The notes under the pieces were generated by a model. It worked only from the letters and a program-made list of their open reading frames with translations, was not told where the DNA came from and ran no database searches. This document shows positions 1 to 8,992 of a stretch of 25,621 nt of DNA, piece by piece (positions within the stretch are counted from its first letter, which is position 1; each line of letters begins with the position of its first letter). The position numbers and the translations under genes were made by a program. This stretch comes from DATKKX01 sp035542775 (GTDB lineage Bacteria > Planctomycetota > Phycisphaerae > UBA1845 > UTPLA1), in assembly GCA_035542775.1 (NCBI GenBank), contig DATKKX010000469.1, positions 1 through 25,621 of the forward strand. The letters run 5' to 3'.

Positions 1-2
1 GA

Positions 3-3000
3 ACCACGTGCGGAGCGGGCGACGATTGCGCCCTGCGCACCGGTGAGGAAGTCATCTACGCCGTCAACGTCCCGTGGGATGGCACCTGGATCTTCTCTCT
101 GTGCGGCTCCACCTACGACACGTACATGTTCGTAGGCACGAGCTGCTGCGGAGCCGAGTTGGGCTACAACGACGACTACTGCAACTGGCAGTCACAGATG
201 ACGTTTACCGGATTGGCCGCCGGCACGTACTACATGGATATTGAAGGTTACAGTGGGTGCGGCAACTACGTGTTTACGGTTTCCGAGCCGGTCGGCGCCT
301 GCTGCGTGAACGAGGTTTGCGTGGGCGATCTGACGCAAGCGGCCTGCAACGCTCAGAGCGGCATGTGGTACAGTGGCTTGACCTGCGCCAGCTTTGGCTG
401 CTTCCCCTGGCCCTGCCATGAGTCGGAAATCACGATCACGTACGTGCCCGACTCCTGGCCTTATGAGACTTCGTGGCAGTTGGTTCAGGAAGGGACTGGC
501 GCGACGATTTGCACCAACCCCCCGATGACCACGGCTTGGGCCACGTATGTCACGAGCTGCTGCGTCACCAACGACGGCTGCTATGACTGGAATTGCGAGG
601 ACGAGTATGGCGACGGCACCTACTCTCCCGGTGGCTATCAGATCGCCTTCAACGGGACGGTGGTGGCCTCGACGCTGGGCTACGGCTGGTACGGCTCCAG
701 CGTGTCGGTTACCCAGATCGGCGGCTGCGTCTTCTCCGGCGCCTGCTGCTTCGCCGGCCCCCCGTACTGCCTGGTCGCCACGCAGCCGGATTGCGAGGGC
801 ATGGGCGGCTTCTGGCTCGGTGCCTGGACCACCTGCGGTCCGATCGTCGACTGCGACGGTGACGGCATCATCGACTCCTGCGCGATCGCCGAGGGCATTT
901 CGCAGGATTGCAACGAGAATGGCGTTCCGGATAACTGCGACATTGCCAGCGGCACGAGCACGGACTGCCAGCCCGATGGCATCCCGGATGAGTGCCAGGA
1001 TGACTGCAATTACGACGGTATCGCCGACAGCTGCGACATCAGGGACTGCCATCTGCTCCCACCTGACGAGCAGTGGTGGTGCCAGGACTGCCAGCCTGAT
1101 GGAATCCCGGACGGTTGCCAGCTTGGCCCGCACAAGCGCCGCGATGGCCTGCTCTATGCTCCGAGCGAGCCCGACAACCCGTCGTTCCGGGCTGCTGTGT
1201 CCGCGATCATCGGCGCTCCGGTGGACTACTTCGATGCCACGAGCGGCACCCCGACGCTGGCCCAGATGCAGGCCTACGTCGCGGTTCTGACCTGGGTTGA
1301 CTATCCGTATGCCGACCCGGTCACGATGGGCAATAACCTTGCCGACTTCGCCGACGGCGGCGGCACCGTGATCCTCGGCCAGTGGTGTCTGCCCACGGCA
1401 GGCAACTACCTGCAGGGCCGCATCATGACCGATCCGGGTTACAACCCGGCTTCTGGTTTCTCCTGGGGCAGCTCGTCGTATGCCGGTGACGGCGTCTATT
1501 GCCTACACAGTGGCGTCACGTCCTATGAGGCGAACTACCGAGACAACATTTCTGTTGTACCTGGCGCGTCCTCGGATGGAACGTTCCTTGATGGCGTGCC
1601 AGCCGTTGCGTACTGGCCGGGTGCGTACTGGCCGGGCTCGGCCCCCATGGTCTATTACAGCCCCGGCAATACTGGTAGCACCTATACCACCGGCGACTGG
1701 GCCCTGCTGACCGCCAACATGGTGTACTGTTGGATCCCCTCTCCTCCTCATGACTGCAACGGCAACCAGATCCCGGACGATTGCGACATCCGCGATTGCG
1801 ATGGCTCGCTGTGGTGCCAGGATTGCAACGAGAACGGATATCCCGATGTCTGCGATCCCGATTGCGACGGCGATGGCATCCCGGATGCATGCGAGATCAG
1901 GGACTGCCCGCCGGGTGACCTGAGCTGCGCCGACTGCAACGGGAATTATTTCCCGGATGGATGCGACATCGCGGATTGCTCCGCGGAAGAAAGCTGGTGC
2001 CAGGACTGCAACGGCAACGGCGTCCCCGATGGGTGCGACATCCAAAGCGGGGCCAGCAACGATTGCAACGACAACGGCATCCCTGACGATTGCGAGAGCA
2101 TGTCCGACTGTAACGGCGATGGCGTTCCTGATATCTGTGACCCGGACTGCAATGAAAACGGCATCTCCGACGTCTGTGATATCTTGTTCTGCGACGGCTC
2201 GCAGTGGTGCATGGACTGCCAGCACGATGGAATCCCGGATGGCTGCCAGATTGGTGTTGGGCGCCTTCGACGCCTGGGTCTGCTCTATGCCCCGAGCGAG
2301 GCGGACAATCCCGACTTCCGCATGGCGGTTTCGGCTTTGATCGGCGCTCCGGTCGACTACTTCGATGCCCGGTACGCCATCCCAACTTTGGCTCAGATGA
2401 TGTCCTATGCCGCAGTGTTGACCTGGGCCAACTACGCCTATGCGGACACGATTGCCTTCGGCGACAGCCTCGCCGACTACGTGGACGGCGGCGGCGCGGT
2501 GATTCTCGGCCAGTGGTGCCTGCCCACGGCGGGCAACTACCTGGCGGGCCGGATCATGACCGAGGCCGGCTATAACCCGGCTACCGGCTCTTACTATGAC
2601 TATTACCACATGTATGCCGGCAACGGCATCGCGTGCATGCATACGGGCGTCGCGAGTTACGACGCCATCTTCCGCGACCACATCTTTGTGGTGTCCGGCG
2701 CGGTGTCCGATGGGACCTGGACTGACGGCGTACCAGCGGTTGCGTACTGGAACGGCGGCCTACCCGTCTTCTATTGCCCCGGCCATACAGGGGATAGCTA
2801 CGACCAGGGCTCCGTTACAGAGCAGTGGGCGCTGATGACGGCCAATATCCTGACTCACTGCGTGGGCTCTTGCCGACATGACTGCAACCGCAATCTGATT
2901 CCGGACGACTGTGACATTGAGTTTTGCGATGGCTCACTGTGGTGCCAGGATTGCAATGAGAACTGCTACCCCGACGTGTGCGATCCTGACTGCGATGCCG

Positions 3001-5882
3001 ATGGCATCCCCGACGAGTGCGAGATCAGAGACTGCCCGCCGGGTGAGCCAAGCTGTGCCGACTGCAACGGGAACAACATCCCCGATGGATGCGATATCGC
3101 GGACTGTCCGGCCGAGGAACCGTGGTGCCAGGATTGCAACGGAAACGGCACCCCCGATGCGTGCGATATCGCGAGCGGGTCCAGCACCGACTGCAACTGG
3201 AACGATGTACCCGACGACTGCGAGCCCCTGGACTGCAATGGCGACGGCATCCCCGACAATTGCGGCGAGGACTGCAACTGGAACGGGATTCCCGATGTGT
3301 GCGACATCGCCAACTGCTATCTGCTTCCGCCTGAGGATCAGTGGTGGTGTCAGGACTGTCAGCCCGACGGTATTCTCGACGGCTGCGAGGTGGGGTATTG
3401 GAGGCGCCGAGGCTGGGGCCTGCTTTACGCCCCGAGCGAGAGTGACGAGCCCAGCTTCCGGGCCACCGTCTCTGCGCTCCTCTGGGGAGATCCTGTAGAC
3501 TACTTCGATGCCCGCTACGGCACACCGACGGTCGCGCAAATGCAACAGTATTCCGCCGTCCTTACATGGGCGAACTACGCCTATGCGGACAAGTCTGCCT
3601 TTGGCGATAACCTTGCCGATTACGTGGACACGGGTGGCAAGGTAATCCTCGGCCAGTGGTGCCTGCCTACGGCGACTAACTGGCTGGGGGGGCGGATCAT
3701 GGTCCAGCCCGGCTACAACCCGGCCACCGCCAGCTACTGGGATTCCGGAGTGTACGCTGGTAACGGCGTTGAGTGCATCCACAATGGTGTCGAGTACTAC
3801 GAGGCCGGCTACCGCGACCACATCAGTGTGGCAACGGGGGCATTCTCTGATGGCACGTGGACTGATGGCGTGCCTGCCGTTGCGTATTGGCCTGGCTTTT
3901 ACCCTCAGGTCTTATACAGCCCGGGGAACACCGGCGGCATGTACAGCGGCGGCGACTGGGCCCAGCTGACGGCCAACATGGTTGACTGTTATCCCCTTTC
4001 CAATCGTGACTGTAACCGCAACCGGATCCCGGACGAGTGCGACGTCCGTGATTGCGATGGCTCGCTGTGGTGCCAGGACTGCAATGATAACGGGCGTCCC
4101 GATGTTTGCGATCCCGACTGCGATGGCGACGGCATCCCGAACGCATGTGAGATCGCGGACTGTCCGCCGGATGATCCGAGTTGTGCTGACTGCAACGGGA
4201 ACTGGATCCCGGACGGGTGCGACGTTGCTGACTGCGACGGCTCGTTATGGTGCCGGGACTGCAACGGGAACGGAATTCTCGATGCGTGCGACATCGCGAG
4301 CGGGACCAGTCAGGATTGCCAGTTGAACGGCATCCCGGACGAGTGCGAAGTACCACCGCTGTGTCCGGCGTGCCTCGACTGCAACGTGGACGGGGTCCCC
4401 GATGAGTGCCAGCTCGAGGATGACGACTGCGACGGCGATGGCATCCCGGACGAGTGCGATGTACCGCCGCTGTGTCCGGAGTGCCCGGACTGCAACGTGG
4501 ATGGTATCCCAGATGCGTGCCAGCTTATTTATAACGACTGCGACGGCGATGACATCCCGGACGAGTGCGATGTACCGCCGCTGTGTTTGGAGTGCCCCGA
4601 TTGTAATGGAGACGGCATCCCCGATGCGTGCCAGCTTATCTATGACGACTGCGACTCCGACGGCATCCCGGACGAGTGCGAGGTGCCACCGCTGTGTCCG
4701 GAGTGCCCCGATTGTAATGGAGACGGCATTCACGATGCATGCCAGCTCGTGAGCAACGACTGCAATGAGAACCACATCCCCGATGAATGTGACATCATGG
4801 GCGGCTTTAGCCAGGATTGCCAGGTCGATGGCATTCCCGACGAATGCCAGCTCTGGGCGGAGAGTCCTCCCAGCGACGTGCTTGTCAGCCAACCGCCCGA
4901 CCGAATGACCGGCCGCTTCGCGGACTGCCAGTGCGCGGCCTGCGGCGGTGGTCAGCAAGCGCGAGCAGAGAACTTCCGGATCGATTCAGAGCACGCGGTA
5001 ATCGGGATCGTGAAAGTCTGGGGCGTCAGCTATCCGGGCGACAGCCAGCCGACGAACAACTGGTATCTGTCCTTCTACAAGGAGACGGGCACAGGCCCCG
5101 GCGATGTGGTTTATAGCTATGTGGGCGCAGCGACTATGGAGCAGACGGGTGTCACGCTCTTCGGAGGGCCTGAATGGGTGCTCACATTCGAATTCGCTCC
5201 TCCCAATCCGCTCTTGGACGCCGGAGTGTACTGGCTGGCCGTCTATGCCGACGAGCCGGGTGACGACTGGATGTGGGAAGGCGGGAGCGCCGACCCGGTG
5301 CATGGTGTGCTCAACCACAGGTACAGCTTAATCTGCCCGCCGTCGTTCGTACACACTGAGACCGGAAATCTCGCCCTCGAGCTGCTGGGGAATGGCTCCG
5401 GTCATCCGCTGAACGACTGCAACGAGAACGGCATTCCCGATGAGTGCGATATCCAGGTGGCCTTCGGCGGGTTCTGCGAAGGCACGACGTATCCGCCGTG
5501 CGATACGGACTACGACGGCAATGGTGTGCCCGATCACTGCGAGACCTGCGGTGACTTTGTGGGCACCAGCACCGTCTATCCGTATGATGCAGCGAACGGT
5601 GTGGTTGACGTCTATGACTACTGGTACATCCATGACGGACTGAGCTTCTGTACGCCGCATGCGAGGTACACGGAGCATGCGTTGGCTGATATGGACGGCG
5701 ACGGCTGCATCACGCTGGTTGACTATCAACGCTGGCTGATGTGCTATCGCATGGCCAGCGGGAGGGATTTCGTGGTTCCCAAGAAGCGTCCCCTGGAGGC
5801 GGTACCTGTACCGACGCAGTCTTCGCCCAGGAGCGTTCTTTGGCCGGCCACCGGCGGCACGCAGCTCGTGCCACGCGAATGA
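3..5882 (+). CDS. Giant cysteine-rich surface protein with tandem GATase-like modules and dockerin-like C-terminus (5' partial)
   Basis: The frame is open from the first codon of the window, so the true start lies upstream; 1959 codons are visible. Order seen: end of a PPC-like beta-sandwich (bases 3-290); Cys-rich GACC-type segments; about 40 short repeats of the form DCNxNxIPDxCDI, counted by eye, which resemble calcium-binding thrombospondin type 3 or dockerin loops; three long modules starting GLLYAPSE at 1146, 2277 and 3417; four exact-length 37-residue repeats (4347-4790); a beta-sandwich-like domain (about 4860-5400); and two EF-hand-like loops, DAANGVVDVYDY and DMDGDGCITLVDY, as in dockerin. 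The paired cysteines imply an exported, disulfide-bonded, calcium-stabilised protein. No PEP-CTERM or sortase tail is seen. It ends in TGA. The role is unknown; adhesion or surface-layer function is only a guess. It is convergent with mlaD. Confidence 0.85.
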   Translation, partial: TTCGAGDDCALRTGEEVIYAVNVPWDGTWIFSLCGSTYDTYMFVGTSCCGAELGYNDDYCNWQSQMTFTGLAAGTYYMDIEGYSGCGNYVFTVSEPVGACCVNEVCVGDLTQAACNAQSGMWYSGLTCASFGCFPWPCHESEITITYVPDSWPYETSWQLVQEGTGATICTNPPMTTAWATYVTSCCVTNDGCYDWNCEDEYGDGTYSPGGYQIAFNGTVVASTLGYGWYGSSVSVTQIGGCVFSGACCFAGPPYCLVATQPDCEGMGGFWLGAWTTCGPIVDCDGDGIIDSCAIAEGISQDCNENGVPDNCDIASGTSTDCQPDGIPDECQDDCNYDGIADSCDIRDCHLLPPDEQWWCQDCQPDGIPDGCQLGPHKRRDGLLYAPSEPDNPSFRAAVSAIIGAPVDYFDATSGTPTLAQMQAYVAVLTWVDYPYADPVTMGNNLADFADGGGTVILGQWCLPTAGNYLQGRIMTDPGYNPASGFSWGSSSYAGDGVYCLHSGVTSYEANYRDNISVVPGASSDGTFLDGVPAVAYWPGAYWPGSAPMVYYSPGNTGSTYTTGDWALLTANMVYCWIPSPPHDCNGNQIPDDCDIRDCDGSLWCQDCNENGYPDVCDPDCDGDGIPDACEIRDCPPGDLSCADCNGNYFPDGCDIADCSAEESWCQDCNGNGVPDGCDIQSGASNDCNDNGIPDDCESMSDCNGDGVPDICDPDCNENGISDVCDILFCDGSQWCMDCQHDGIPDGCQIGVGRLRRLGLLYAPSEADNPDFRMAVSALIGAPVDYFDARYAIPTLAQMMSYAAVLTWANYAYADTIAFGDSLADYVDGGGAVILGQWCLPTAGNYLAGRIMTEAGYNPATGSYYDYYHMYAGNGIACMHTGVASYDAIFRDHIFVVSGAVSDGTWTDGVPAVAYWNGGLPVFYCPGHTGDSYDQGSVTEQWALMTANILTHCVGSCRHDCNRNLIPDDCDIEFCDGSLWCQDCNENCYPDVCDPDCDADGIPDECEIRDCPPGEPSCADCNGNNIPDGCDIADCPAEEPWCQDCNGNGTPDACDIASGSSTDCNWNDVPDDCEPLDCNGDGIPDNCGEDCNWNGIPDVCDIANCYLLPPEDQWWCQDCQPDGILDGCEVGYWRRRGWGLLYAPSESDEPSFRATVSALLWGDPVDYFDARYGTPTVAQMQQYSAVLTWANYAYADKSAFGDNLADYVDTGGKVILGQWCLPTATNWLGGRIMVQPGYNPATASYWDSGVYAGNGVECIHNGVEYYEAGYRDHISVATGAFSDGTWTDGVPAVAYWPGFYPQVLYSPGNTGGMYSGGDWAQLTANMVDCYPLSNRDCNRNRIPDECDVRDCDGSLWCQDCNDNGRPDVCDPDCDGDGIPNACEIADCPPDDPSCADCNGNWIPDGCDVADCDGSLWCRDCNGNGILDACDIASGTSQDCQLNGIPDECEVPPLCPACLDCNVDGVPDECQLEDDDCDGDGIPDECDVPPLCPECPDCNVDGIPDACQLIYNDCDGDDIPDECDVPPLCLECPDCNGDGIPDACQLIYDDCDSDGIPDECEVPPLCPECPDCNGDGIHDACQLVSNDCNENHIPDECDIMGGFSQDCQVDGIPDECQLWAESPPSDVLVSQPPDRMTGRFADCQCAACGGGQQARAENFRIDSEHAVIGIVKVWGVSYPGDSQPTNNWYLSFYKETGTGPGDVVYSYVGAATMEQTGVTLFGGPEWVLTFEFAPPNPLLDAGVYWLAVYADEPGDDWMWEGGSADPVHGVLNHRYSLICPPSFVHTETGNLALELLGNGSGHPLNDCNENGIPDECDIQVAFGGFCEGTTYPPCDTDYDGNGVPDHCETCGDFVGTSTVYPYDAANGVVDVYDYWYIHDGLSFCTPHARYTEHALADMDGDGCITLVDYQRWLMCYRMASGRDFVVPKKRPLEAVPVPTQSSPRSVLWPATGGTQLVPRE
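1146..4349 (+). repeat. Three tandem coding repeats of about 1.13-1.14 kb
   Basis: The conserved phrase GLLYAPSE begins at 1146, 2277 and 3417, giving periods of 1131 and 1140 bases (377 and 380 codons). Each unit has a GATase1/ThuA-like domain of about 195 residues (1146-1732, 2277-2862, 3417-3989) with shared phrases such as DYFDA, LTWANYAYAD, LADYVDGGG and VILGQWCLPTA. Each domain is followed by a block of DC..N.IPD.C repeats containing CDGSLWCQDC and SCADCNGN. The third unit's tail is shorter and runs into the 37-residue repeats. The copies differ at many positions, so this is an old duplication and not an assembly artefact. Confidence 0.85.
4347..4790 (+). repeat. Four 111-base in-frame tandem repeats (37 residues each)
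   Basis: The phrase (E/D)VPPLC begins at 4347, 4458, 4569 and 4680, exactly 111 bases apart. Each unit reads roughly VPPLCPECPDCNxDGIPDACQL followed by DDCDGDGIPDEC, that is, two calcium-loop-like motifs per unit. The units are more alike than the surrounding repeats, which suggests recent slippage or unequal exchange. Confidence 0.85.
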
Positions 5883-6012
5883 GGAACGATCACCGGCCGG
5901 CTTCGGAGCTGCGATGGTGGCCAGGTGGTCTGCTGATTGATGGCGAAGGCCGGGGCAGGGCCATGCGGCTGAGGGAGGCAGCCGTGCTGCATCCGTGGTT
6001 GATGCGAGAGGG

Positions 6013-7032
6013 CTAAAAAGCCTTGATTCGCAGCTTGCCCTGCTTGGCCAGGTCCAGCACCTCGCGCATGTCGTCGATCATCTTGGTCAAGCGCCGGGTG
6101 GAGAGCACCATTTCCTCGTAGAGGCGGTTGTCGTTCAGCATCAGGCCGAGAGTGCCCTGCTTGTCGTTGAGCATGGCGAGGGTCTCATCCATTCGTTTCA
6201 GGACGGCGGACAGGTCGTCGGCGGTGGAAACCAGCCTGCGCATCAGGGCATCGGCATCCTTCATGGCCACCTTGCCGTCCTCGCTCATCACCTTCAGATT
6301 GTCCATCACGACGGTGCCGGACTCGGACATCTTCCTGGCGTTGGCCAGCACCTCTTTGAAGTTGGCCTGATTCTGTTCGTCTCCAAGAACGACGTTGAGA
6401 TTCTTCAGCGCCAAGTCGAACCGCTGAACGACGGTATCAAGGTTGGCGGCGACTTCATGGAGATCGACCTGCTTGATGTCCCGCGATTCCAGGAGCCGAT
6501 TCAGGTTCTCGGCGACCGGCTTCAACGCCTGGGCCAGGACGCCGATATCCTCCGTGGCTTTCCTGATGTCGGTGAGCATGTTTTTGGGCAGAACCTGATC
6601 CAGAGGCTGGACCATCTCGCCGAGTATCTTGCCCGTACCGTTCCGCGGCAGCTTGGTGGTGTCCTGCGGATCGGTGACCTCGATCTGCACGGTGGGCCGC
6701 CCGATCCCCATGATGTTGGACACGACGGTGGCCCGCGATGCAGTCGGGATGGCGTACTTGCCGTCGACGGCCACGATGACCTTGACACCCTCCTGCATCT
6801 TCTGGACGTTCCAGAAGTCCACTGCCTTGGTTTCGCCGATCCGCTTGCCGTACATGGTGACGCCCTGGCCGGGCTGAACGCCCACCAGGCCCTTCTCAAA
6901 ATGGATATTGATGTCGTAGGTGGAGGAGAAAAGCATCCGCCCGCCACCGAACATGAACACCAGGGCGCACATCACTGCGATACCGGCCAATGTGAAGAAA
7001 CCCACGATCGTCGTTTGCCTTCGCCCCGTCAT
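6013..7032 (-). CDS. mlaD: MlaD-like MCE-domain substrate-binding protein
   Basis: 339 residues. One N-terminal membrane segment (about residues 8-30, IVGFFTLAGIAVMCALVFMF) anchors a periplasmic MCE domain (about 37-115) with the typical GLxxGxxVxxxGxxIG pattern, here GVQPGQGVTMYGKRIGE. A long helical region (about 150-330) follows, as in MCE proteins that form hexameric lipid channels. In the Mla family this protein shuttles phospholipid between the inner-membrane ABC complex and the outer membrane. The ATG is preceded by AAGGAG at 5-base spacing, and the mlaF stop lies 9 bases upstream, so the two genes are co-transcribed. No mlaB or mlaC is in the window. The stop is TAG. Confidence 0.88.
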   Translation of the reverse strand: MTGRRQTTIVGFFTLAGIAVMCALVFMFGGGRMLFSSTYDINIHFEKGLVGVQPGQGVTMYGKRIGETKAVDFWNVQKMQEGVKVIVAVDGKYAIPTASRATVVSNIMGIGRPTVQIEVTDPQDTTKLPRNGTGKILGEMVQPLDQVLPKNMLTDIRKATEDIGVLAQALKPVAENLNRLLESRDIKQVDLHEVAANLDTVVQRFDLALKNLNVVLGDEQNQANFKEVLANARKMSESGTVVMDNLKVMSEDGKVAMKDADALMRRLVSTADDLSAVLKRMDETLAMLNDKQGTLGLMLNDNRLYEEMVLSTRRLTKMIDDMREVLDLAKQGKLRIKAF

Positions 7033-7041
7033 GGAAGCTCC

Positions 7042-7848
7042 TTACGCGTCACTGGCGTTCGACTGTACGTCAAGGACCGACAGATCCTCCCGGCTTGCCC
7101 TGCCGTCCACGAATCGGCGAACACGCGGATCGGTGCTGGTCTTGAACGACTCCGGCGGTCCGTCGGCGATGATCTTGCCGTCCTGCAGCATGACGATGCG
7201 ATCGGCCACCTTGTAGGCGCTGGTCATGTCATGGGTGACCACCACGGCGGTCACGTCGAGGTTGCGCTTCAGCCGCAAGATCAATTCGTTGATAACGTCC
7301 GCCCGCACAGGGTCGAGGCCCGTGGTGGGCTCGTCGTACAGCACGACCTCGGGATTCAGCGCAATGGCTCTGGCCAGGGCCACGCGCTTCTTCTGACCGC
7401 CGGACAGCTCTCCCGGCCGGCGGGATTCCAGCCCGTCCAACCCGACCAGGTGCAGCTTCTCGGCAACCGTCCGGGCGATCTCCGTTTCCGAGTAGTCGCC
7501 GTGCTCGGTGAGCGGGAAGGCGATGTTCTCGGCCACGGTCATGGAATCGAACAACGCGCTCAACTGGAACAGAAAGCCGAATCTCCGCCGCACGGCCACA
7601 AGGGCGGCCTCGGACTGGTCGTCGACGCGCCGGCCGTGGAAGTAAACCTGGCCGCTGTCCGGACGGAGCAGCACGACAATGTGCTTGAGCAGCACGCTCT
7701 TGCCCGTGCCGGATTCACCGATGACCACGGTGGTCTGGCCGCGGGTCAAGGCCAGGTCGATGCCGTCCAGGACTTGCAGCGAGCCGAAACGCTTGTGCAC
7801 GCCACGCAGCTCGATGATGGCACCGTCATATGTATCGCCGTTACTCAC
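7042..7848 (-). CDS. mlaF: MlaF-like ABC transporter ATPase
   Basis: 268 residues, a single nucleotide-binding domain that powers phospholipid transport with MlaE. Visible motifs: Walker A GESGTGKS (44-51), Q-loop Q95, signature LSGGQKKR (148-155), Walker B VVLYDEPT with D172-E173, and H-loop H206. The GLDP D-loop and the LSGGQKKRVALARA phrase match the MlaF/Ttg2A branch of ABC ATPases. The start is GTG, with only a weak purine-rich stretch (GAGAGA) upstream. It sits between mlaE (73-base gap) and mlaD (9-base gap), in the usual E-F-D order. Confidence 0.9.
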   Translation of the reverse strand: MSNGDTYDGAIIELRGVHKRFGSLQVLDGIDLALTRGQTTVVIGESGTGKSVLLKHIVVLLRPDSGQVYFHGRRVDDQSEAALVAVRRRFGFLFQLSALFDSMTVAENIAFPLTEHGDYSETEIARTVAEKLHLVGLDGLESRRPGELSGGQKKRVALARAIALNPEVVLYDEPTTGLDPVRADVINELILRLKRNLDVTAVVVTHDMTSAYKVADRIVMLQDGKIIADGPPESFKTSTDPRVRRFVDGRASREDLSVLDVQSNASDA

Positions 7849-7921
7849 GCCGTCTCTCTACGCACATCGATTCCACGGGCCGACGCACCTGGTGTTCCAC
7901 GTCGGCCGCAGGGGGGCGACG

Positions 7922-8752
7922 CTACAGCAAGGACCGGAATCCCCAGAGCCTTTCGCTGACCGCCTGGAGGAACACCGCCAGGAGGTAGTCCAGGGCCAGG
8001 ATGGCAATAAACGAGGTCACGAACGCCTCCGTGCACGCCTGGCCGACGCCCTCGGCGCCCGGCTTGCAGAAGAAGCCCTTATAGCAACTGATCAATCCCA
8101 GGGCGGCCCCGAAGAAGAAGCCTTTGAAGAGGCCGCTGAACAGGTCGAAATTGTCCACCGCCTGCTGGGTGTAGTCCCAGTACGGGCCGCTATCCACGCC
8201 GCGCTGCACCACGGAGACGAACCACCCGCCCAGGGAGCCGGTCATGTCCGCGAACAGCGTCAGAAACGGGGTCAGCAGGAAGCAGGCCAGCACACGGGGC
8301 ACGACCAGGTATCGGATGGGATCGACGCCCATGCTCCGCAGGGCGTCGATTTGCTCGGTGACGTTCATGGTGCCGAGCTCCGCGGTCAAGGCTCCGCCGA
8401 TGCGCCCGGCCAACATGATCCCGGCCAGCACCGGGCCCAGCTCCCGCACCACCGAGAGGTTAACCACGGCTCCCATGCGCTCTTCCAGGCCGACGGCGCG
8501 GAATTGCTCGATGGCCTGGACGGCGATGACCATGCCGACGAACGCGCCGGTGATCAGAATCACCGGCAGCGACTTGAAGCCGACCTCGTACAATTGCGGC
8601 GTCAGCAGCCGCCAGTTCTTGCGCTGCGACGACCCCAGGATCATCCAGACCAGCGTCCGCCAGGCAAAGACCCAGAAGTCTCCGAACCCGTCGATGCCTC
8701 GGAGGACCCGCTGTCCCGTTCGAAAAGTCATAGTTGCCTGGAGTTCCGCCAC
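7922..8752 (-). CDS. mlaE: MlaE-like ABC transporter permease
   Basis: 276 residues with about five or six hydrophobic segments. Family hallmarks seen: the FVGMVIAVQ segment, VVRELGPVLAGIMLAGRIGGALTAELGTM, EQIDALRSMGVDPIRYLVVPR, and a hydrophobic C-terminus. It forms the membrane core of the Mla lipid-transport ABC complex. I chose the GTG at 8752 because GGAGG lies 6 bases upstream; an in-frame ATG at 8731 would shorten it by seven residues and has no comparable ribosome site. It is the first gene of the mlaEFD group, about 240 bases downstream of the sigma factor gene. Confidence 0.9.
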   Translation of the reverse strand: MAELQATMTFRTGQRVLRGIDGFGDFWVFAWRTLVWMILGSSQRKNWRLLTPQLYEVGFKSLPVILITGAFVGMVIAVQAIEQFRAVGLEERMGAVVNLSVVRELGPVLAGIMLAGRIGGALTAELGTMNVTEQIDALRSMGVDPIRYLVVPRVLACFLLTPFLTLFADMTGSLGGWFVSVVQRGVDSGPYWDYTQQAVDNFDLFSGLFKGFFFGAALGLISCYKGFFCKPGAEGVGQACTEAFVTSFIAILALDYLLAVFLQAVSERLWGFRSLL

Positions 8753-8920
8753 GCCAAGCCTCCATTCACGATCAGCCCGCTGGCGCGATTTCTAACGACC
8801 GATAACGGGGCTGTCAATTTACCGTTCGTGAGCAGCCCTATTCCGTATACAACAAAGCCATCGGCGGAATTGCCGTTCGCGGTTTCCGCTCGCCGGCTCA
8901 AGTCTCGCATTTCTCCATGG

Positions 8921-8950
8921 AAAAAGCGTGTCCGCCGACTCGGGGACGCT
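8921..8950 (-). terminator. Candidate intrinsic terminator after the sigma factor gene
   Basis: On the minus strand, arms AGCGT and ACGCT (8946-8950 and 8925-8929) can pair. There is an internal two-base mismatch, then CC/GG pairs, and five T follow at once. It lies about 43 bases after the sigma stop codon and would separate that gene from mlaEFD. The stem is short and imperfect. Confidence 0.45.
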
Positions 8951-8992
8951 CGGGAGGGCCTATCGCGGTTTGGAAACAGGAGGTTCCTTCGA

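Noticed and set aside
1503..2681. 392-codon minus-strand ORF, with similar ones at 192-1133 and 2934-3821
   Set aside because: They mirror the repeats of the surface protein; Ala/Val/Arg/Asp-rich with no domain.
4347..4790. CRISPR-like array
   Set aside because: The 111-base period is codon-phased and the whole unit is conserved as protein, with no unique spacers.
5995..7959. 654-codon plus-strand ORF
   Set aside because: Antisense to mlaD and mlaF, which show clear family motifs. The peptide is His/Gln/Gly-rich without domains, typical of a GC-rich shadow frame.
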